Both the position numbers and the translations under genes were made by a program. Below, one piece after another: positions 60,079-64,000 of a DNA stretch of 64,000 bases. Position 1 is the first letter of the stretch. Every line of letters begins with the position of its first letter. Below the pieces are notes generated by a model. That model did not search any database, had not been told where the DNA came from, and saw only the letters and a program-made list of their open reading frames with translations. This DNA is from Streptomyces sp. CBMA291 (GTDB lineage Bacteria; Actinomycetota; Actinomycetes; Streptomycetales; Streptomycetaceae), in the NCBI RefSeq assembly GCF_014596525.1, contig NZ_MSJP01000003.1, positions 1 through 64,000 of the forward strand. Direction: 5' to 3'.

Positions 60079-60717
60079 GTGTCCGCCGAATCACGCCGCA
60101 GCCTGACCGACGAGCCGCGCCGAGGCGCGGCCCCCGGCGGCCCCACCCCCGCCGCCTCTCCCGAGCCCGTCTCCGCCCCGCTCCCCGCCCCGGCCGCAGG
60201 CCCGGTCGAGGTGCGCAGGAGCGCGCGGCGCAGGAGGACCGTCTCCGCCTACCGCGAGGGCGACCGGACCGTGGTCCTCATCCCGGCGCGGATGTCCGAG
60301 GCGGAGGAACGCCGCTGGATCGGCGTCATGCTGGACCGGCTCGCCGCCCGGGAGAGCCGGGGCGTTCTCGGGGACCGCGAGCTGGCCGAGCGCGCCGCCG
60401 GGCTCTCCGAGCAGTACCTCGGCGGCCGGGCCCGCCCCGGTTCGGTGCGCTGGGTCACCAACCAGAACACCCGGTGGGGCTCCTGCACCCCCGCCGAGGG
60501 CAGCATCCGCCTCTCCCACCGGCTCCAGGGCATGCCCGACTACGTCGTCGACTACGTCCTCCTCCACGAGCTGGCCCATCTGCTCGTGCCGGGGCACGGC
60601 CCCGAGTTCTGGCGGCTCCTTGAGGCCTATCCGCGCACCGAGCGGGCGCGCGGTTTCCTGGAGGGCGTGACCGCCGCGGGACGCCTGCCGGACCCGCCCA
60701 CCGCGCGCGAGGAGTGA
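60079..60717 (+). CDS. M48/YgjP-like metallopeptidase
   Basis: 212 residues. The zinc site is VLLHELAHLLVPGHG (HExxH) and the preceding NTRWGSCTPAEGSIRLSHRL is the diagnostic WGSC segment of the YgjP/DUF45 family. The N-terminal 45 residues are Pro/Ala-rich. GTG 60079 was chosen from the leaderless -10 TAACGT. Cytoplasmic; the family's substrates are poorly known. Confidence 0.9.
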   Translation: MSAESRRSLTDEPRRGAAPGGPTPAASPEPVSAPLPAPAAGPVEVRRSARRRRTVSAYREGDRTVVLIPARMSEAEERRWIGVMLDRLAARESRGVLGDRELAERAAGLSEQYLGGRARPGSVRWVTNQNTRWGSCTPAEGSIRLSHRLQGMPDYVVDYVLLHELAHLLVPGHGPEFWRLLEAYPRTERARGFLEGVTAAGRLPDPPTAREE

Positions 60718-60845
60718 CCTTCCCCGGCCGTTCGGGGTGTATTTCCCGATTCCGTACCGAAGAGGTCCCGCCCTGTCTCGTTGTCGCACCCAGCGGTTAG
60801 CCTGGCGCGAACATTCGCAATCGGGATGGGGGACGGTCGTTACGC

Positions 60846-61427
60846 ATGGCCAGGGAATTCCAACGCGGCCACAAGGCCAGGATCAGCGATCTGACCGCGG
60901 GCACGGATCTGTACGTCGGTGTCCGGATCGACGCGCCCGGACTGACCTTCGACATCAGCTGCTTCGGACTCGACGCCGAGGAGCGGCTCTCCGACGACCG
61001 CTACTTCGTCTTCTTCAACCAGCCGAAGACACCCGAGGAATCCGTCCAGCTGCTGGGCCCCCAGGCCGGTGACACCGAGTCCTTCCGCGTCACGCTCGAC
61101 CGCATACCCGCCCATGTGCACCGGCTGTCCTTCACCGCGACCATCGACGGCGACGGCCAGATGTCCCGGATCGGCCCCGGCTATCTGCGGATCGTCGCGG
61201 GCGGCGAGGAGGTCGCGCGGTACGCCTTCACCGGCTCGGAGTTCTCCACCGAGCGCGCGGTGATGCTCGGCGACTTCTACCTCAAGGACGTGTGGCGCTT
61301 CGCCGCCGTCGGCCAGGGCTTCGACGGAGGGCTGGAGGCGCTGCTGCGCAACTTCGGAGGCGAGGTCGCCGAGGACGAGCCCGCCGCACCGACGCAGCAG
61401 ACCGTGCAGACCACCGGTCCCAGGCTT
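60846..61427 (+). pseudogene. TerD-domain protein gene, 3' end missing
   Basis: The first ~190 codons are a good TerD domain (MAREFQRGHKARISDL, ISCFGLDAEERLSDDRYFVFFNQPKTP, SEFSTERAVMLGDFYLKDVWRFAAVGQGFDGGL), a family linked to tellurite resistance, calcium binding and phage/stress response. After about codon 194 the frame continues without TerD or linker similarity: it runs antisense through a ROK kinase gene and past it to 62561. In long Streptomyces TerD proteins a Pro-rich tail and further domain follow. The gene is therefore cut at a breakpoint near 61,427. The domain itself is complete and could still fold. Confidence 0.75.
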
Positions 61428-61850
61428 CGCGTTGTCATGGCCCCGGGCCGCACCGAGCCAGTGTTCGGCCGCCGCCATGGCGACGCCGTCGCCGACCAGG
61501 GTGACGGGCCGTCCGCCCGTCGCCCGGCGCACCCGTTCCACCAGCGGATACGCTCGCCAGCCCGGCACGTTGACCGGGCTGACGGTCCCCCGCTCGGCGT
61601 CCACGGGCCCCGCGCTGCCGATGCCGACGGCCCCGGCCGCGTCCCAGAGCGGGGAAGCGGACAGCCGCGTGAGCACCGCTTCGACCGCGCGCATCACCGT
61701 CTCGCCGTCCTCCCGCGCGGGCGTGGGCCGCAGGGCGCGGACCCGGATGTCTCCCCCGGCGTCGACCAGGGCTCCGGCGATCTTGGTGCCGCCGATGTCG
61801 AGGGCGATGACGAGGCCTTCGGCGGAGCCCGGGTCGGATTCGGTCTGCAT
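61428..61850 (-). pseudogene. ROK-family sugar kinase/regulator gene, 3' half missing
   Basis: Codons 1-141 from ATG 61850 are a normal ROK N-terminus: VIALDIGGTKIAGALVD (phosphate loop), GIGSAGPVDAERGTVSPVNVPGW and VTLVGDGVAMAAAEHWLGAARGHDNA. The conserved continuation (the STGVGGG region, the CxCG zinc motif and the C-terminal half) is absent; instead the frame enters the antisense of the TerD gene and stays open to 60840. The catalytic centre is lost, so it is non-functional as it stands. Divergent from the LacI regulator, which probably controlled it. Confidence 0.8.
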
Positions 61851-61913
61851 GGGCGCGGGATCTCCAGTCGGGGCGGGCGGAAGCAGGACGGTACCGTACA
61901 GTCTCCGCTCGGC

Positions 61914-61940
61914 TTGACAACGTTGTCCAGCCTCTATGCT
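61914..61940 (+). promoter_or_regulatory. lacI-type promoter with palindromic operator
   Basis: -35 TTGACA (61914-61919) overlaps GACAACGTTGTC (61916-61927), a perfect 12-bp palindrome of the LacI-operator type (ACAACGTTGT core with central CG). A -10-like TATGCT (61935-61940) follows at a shortish spacing (15 bp). Binding would block this promoter, i.e. autoregulation, and possibly the divergent ROK promoter. Confidence 0.7.
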
Positions 61941-62022
61941 TCGGCCCGAGAGAGACGGTCGGGCATCGCTCGGCAGAAGGCCGCCGCCCGATCTCCGACC
62001 CTTGACGGAGGAACCGCGCACC

Positions 62023-63057
62023 GTGGCCGACACCGCTCGCCGCCCCGACCACCGCTACGGAAACCGGCCCACGATGAAGGACGTCGCCGCGCGCGCAGGC
62101 GTCGGCCTGAAAACGGTGTCCCGGGTGGTGAACGGCGAGCCGGGGGTGACGGCGGAGACCGAGCGGCGGGTCCAGGCGGCCATCGAGGTGCTCGGGTTCC
62201 GCCGCAACGACAGCGCGAGGGTGCTGCGCAAGGGCCGCACCGCGACCGTCGGTCTCGTCCTGGAGGACCTCGCCGACCCGTTCTACGGTCCGCTCAGCCG
62301 GGCGGTGGAGGAGGTCGCGCGGGCGCACGGGGCGCTGCTCGTCAACGGGTCGAGCGCCGAGGACCCGGACCGGGAGCAGGAGTTGGCGCTCGCCCTGTGC
62401 GCGCGCCGGGTCGACGGTCTGATCGTGATCCCCTCCGGCGACGACCACCGTTATCTGGAGCCGGAGATCAGGGCGGGTGTCGCCACCGTCTTCGTGGACC
62501 GGCCCGCGGGGCTCATCGAGGCGGACGCCGTGCTCTCGGACAGTTTCGGCGGGTCCCTTGAGGGGGTGGCGCATCTGATCGCCCACGGGCATCGCCGGAT
62601 CGGTTTCATCGGCGACCGGCCCCGTATCCACACCTCGGCCGAGCGGCTGCGCGGCTACCGCGCGGCGATGGAGGACGCGGGGCTGCCGGTCAGGGACGCG
62701 TGGGTGGCGCTCGGGCCCACCGACCCCGGGCGGGTGCGTGCGGCGGTACGGGGGATGCTGACGGGACCGGAGCCCGTGACGGCGTTCTTCGCGGGGAACA
62801 ACCGGGTGACGGTCACGGTGGTCCGGGTCCTCGCCGGGCATCCCCGGCCGGTGGCGCTGGTCGGTTTCGACGACATCGAGCTGGCCGATCTGCTCGGCAT
62901 CACCGTGATCGCCCAGGACGCCGCCGCCCTCGGCAGGACGGCGGCGGAGCGTCTGTTCCGGCGGCTCGAAGGGGGCGGCGGGGCGCCGGAGCGGGTGGTG
63001 CTCGGCACGACGCTCCTCGTCCGGGGCTCGGGGGAGCTGCCGCCGCCGGGCGCCTGA
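62023..63057 (+). CDS. LacI/GalR-family transcriptional regulator
   Basis: 344 residues. Helix-turn-helix TMKDVAARAGVGLKTVSRVVNGEPGVTAETERRVQAAIEVLGF is followed by the hinge RRNDSARVLRKG and a periplasmic-binding-like core (TVGLVLEDLADPFYGPL ... VALVGFDDIELADLLGITVIAQD). Sugar-responsive repressors have this layout. GTG 62023 has GGAGG 12 nt upstream. Divergent from the truncated ROK gene and preceded by its own palindrome. Confidence 0.93.
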   Translation: MADTARRPDHRYGNRPTMKDVAARAGVGLKTVSRVVNGEPGVTAETERRVQAAIEVLGFRRNDSARVLRKGRTATVGLVLEDLADPFYGPLSRAVEEVARAHGALLVNGSSAEDPDREQELALALCARRVDGLIVIPSGDDHRYLEPEIRAGVATVFVDRPAGLIEADAVLSDSFGGSLEGVAHLIAHGHRRIGFIGDRPRIHTSAERLRGYRAAMEDAGLPVRDAWVALGPTDPGRVRAAVRGMLTGPEPVTAFFAGNNRVTVTVVRVLAGHPRPVALVGFDDIELADLLGITVIAQDAAALGRTAAERLFRRLEGGGGAPERVVLGTTLLVRGSGELPPPGA

Positions 63058-63060
63058 CGG

Positions 63061-63090
63061 GCCCCGCCCCCGGCGAACCCGGGGCGGGGC
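63061..63090. terminator. Bidirectional terminator between lacI-type and aldolase genes
   Basis: GCCCCGCCCCCGG and CCCGGGGCGGGGC form a 13-bp stem with one mismatch and a CGAA loop between the convergent genes ending at 63057 and 63102. Confidence 0.75.
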
Positions 63091-63101
63091 GGCGGCTCCG
63101 G

Positions 63102-64000
63102 CTACTCCGCCGAGGCGGTGAGGTCGCCCCGGCGCGGGGCGGCGAAGCGGTGGAGTGCGGCGCGGTCGAGTCCGGTGAGGGCGTCGACCTCGGCGGTGTC
63201 GAGGGCGCCGCAGTCGATGCCCCGGAGGAGGTAGGAGCCGAGGGCCTTGGCGGTGGCGGGCTCGTCCATGACGTCGCCGCCCGCGTGGTTGGCGTAGGCG
63301 GCCAGGCGCTTGGCTGCGGTCTCGAAGCCCTCGCGGTAGAAGGCGAAGACGGCTGCGTAGCGGGTGGGGATGTGGCCGGGGTGCATGTCCCAGCCCTGGT
63401 AGTAGGCGCGGGCGAGGGCGCGTCGGGTGAGGCCGTAGTGGAGGCGCCAGGCCTCGTGGACGTGGGCGGTGGTGCCGACGGGCAGGACGTTGGTGGAGCC
63501 GTCGGAGACGCGGACTCCGGTGCCCGCGGCGGCGACCTGCATGATCGCCTTGGCGTGGTCGGCGGCCGGGTGGTCGCTCGCCTGGTAGGCGGCGGAGACG
63601 CCGAGGCAGGCGCTGTAGTCGAAGGTGCCGTAGTGCAGTCCGGTGGCGCGGCCCTCGGCGGCGCCGATCATCCGGGCGACGGCGGCGGTGCCGTCGGCGG
63701 CGAGGATGGACTGGCTGGTCTCGATCTGGATCTCGAAGCCGAGGCGGCCCGCGTCGAGGCCGTGCGCCTTCTCGAAGGCTTCGAGGAGGCGCACGAAGGC
63801 GGTGACCTGTTCGGGGTAGGTCACCTTGGGGAGGGTGAGGACGAGGCCTTCGGGGAGGCCGCCGTTCTCCATGAGGCCGGTGAGGAAGACGTCGGTGGTG
63901 CGGATGCCCCGGTCGCGTACGGCGGACTCCATGCACTTCATGCGGATGCCCGTGTACGGGGCCGCGGTGCCGTCGCGCCGGGCCTCGGTGACGAGGCGGG
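63102..64000 (-). CDS. HpcH/HpaI aldolase-like protein (DUF6986 type), N-terminus outside the window
   Basis: The visible part reads leftwards from the window edge (RLVTEARRDGTAAPYTGIRMKCMESAVRD...) for 298 codons. It contains TLPKVTYPEQVTAFVRLL, FEIQIETSQSIL and LHYGTFDYSACLGV, typical of the HpcH/HpaI aldolase/citrate-lyase TIM barrel, and DMHPGHIPTRYAAVFAFYREG near the end, as in the actinobacterial DUF6986 group. Metal- and substrate-binding Glu/Asp positions appear kept. The start lies beyond 64000. Confidence 0.87.
   Translation of the reverse strand, partial: RLVTEARRDGTAAPYTGIRMKCMESAVRDRGIRTTDVFLTGLMENGGLPEGLVLTLPKVTYPEQVTAFVRLLEAFEKAHGLDAGRLGFEIQIETSQSILAADGTAAVARMIGAAEGRATGLHYGTFDYSACLGVSAAYQASDHPAADHAKAIMQVAAAGTGVRVSDGSTNVLPVGTTAHVHEAWRLHYGLTRRALARAYYQGWDMHPGHIPTRYAAVFAFYREGFETAAKRLAAYANHAGGDVMDEPATAKALGSYLLRGIDCGALDTAEVDALTGLDRAALHRFAAPRRGDLTASAE

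Noticed and set aside
60846-62561. A single 571-codon TerD-containing protein
   Set aside because: After about codon 194 the frame runs antisense through a recognisable ROK gene, so the continuation is an accident of the junction, not an extra domain.

Overview
The window looks like a chromosomal segment of a Streptomyces species. Base composition is very GC-rich with strong third-position GC bias, GTG and ATG starts are mixed, the gene set is actinobacterial (WblC/WhiB7, mycoredoxin, an AdnAB-type motor-nuclease pair, a UvrD2-type helicase, DUF3107, a ferritin-like protein beside a DEAD-box helicase, MoeZ), and many genes carry a -10-like box 6-7 nt before the start codon, as expected for leaderless mRNAs. 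No rRNA, tRNA, CRISPR array or insertion sequence was recognised.

Layout. 1-7.7 kb: conserved housekeeping block (3' part of a DEAD-box RNA helicase, ferritin-like protein, small membrane protein, DUF3107, TetR regulator, acidic peptide, alpha/beta hydrolase, DUF3152 protein with a metzincin-like zinc motif). 7.7-13.5 kb: a leaderless mini-peptide followed by a complete oligopeptide/dipeptide ABC transporter operon (binding lipoprotein, two permeases, a fused double ATPase). 13.7-18.4 kb: a surface-polysaccharide-like operon (PelF-like glycosyltransferase, repeat-containing membrane protein, sugar-nucleotide epimerase). 18.7-21.6 kb: moeZ and an exported tripeptidyl-peptidase-like lipoprotein.

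21.6-31.5 kb is accessory: a 63-bp repeat array sits in front of an acyl-CoA-dehydrogenase-fold flavin enzyme, a Tat-exported flavin amine oxidase and an imine reductase, facing a [3Fe-4S] ferredoxin and a cytochrome P450, with two MFS exporters beside it. This resembles a small amine/imine tailoring cluster without a recognisable core synthase. A large SARP/AfsR-type regulator (31.8-35.1 kb) is divergent from the second exporter.

35-56 kb: a flippase-like membrane protein with a kinase-like domain, an alkyltransferase-like DNA repair protein, two fused helicase-nucleases (AdnA/AdnB-like), a secreted LppX/LprG-like protein, an M20 peptidase, NudC, mycoredoxin, UvrD2 and WblC. The order AdnA-AdnB-NudC-Mrx1-UvrD2-WhiB7 matches that of mycobacteria as I recall it, but a three-gene accessory island (methyltransferase, GRDP-like protein, XRE regulator) sits between nudC and mrx1. 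wblC has a long leader with an upstream ORF, a small hairpin on that ORF's stop codon and an intrinsic terminator: an attenuator.

56-64 kb: small zinc-ribbon and membrane proteins, an ABC1/UbiB kinase, a ThiF-like protein, an M48-type metallopeptidase, then a striking breakpoint near 61,428 where a TerD-domain gene and a ROK kinase gene, convergent, both lose their 3' ends and are joined head-on. Beyond it lie a LacI regulator with a palindromic operator and the 3' part of an HpcH/HpaI-type aldolase gene.
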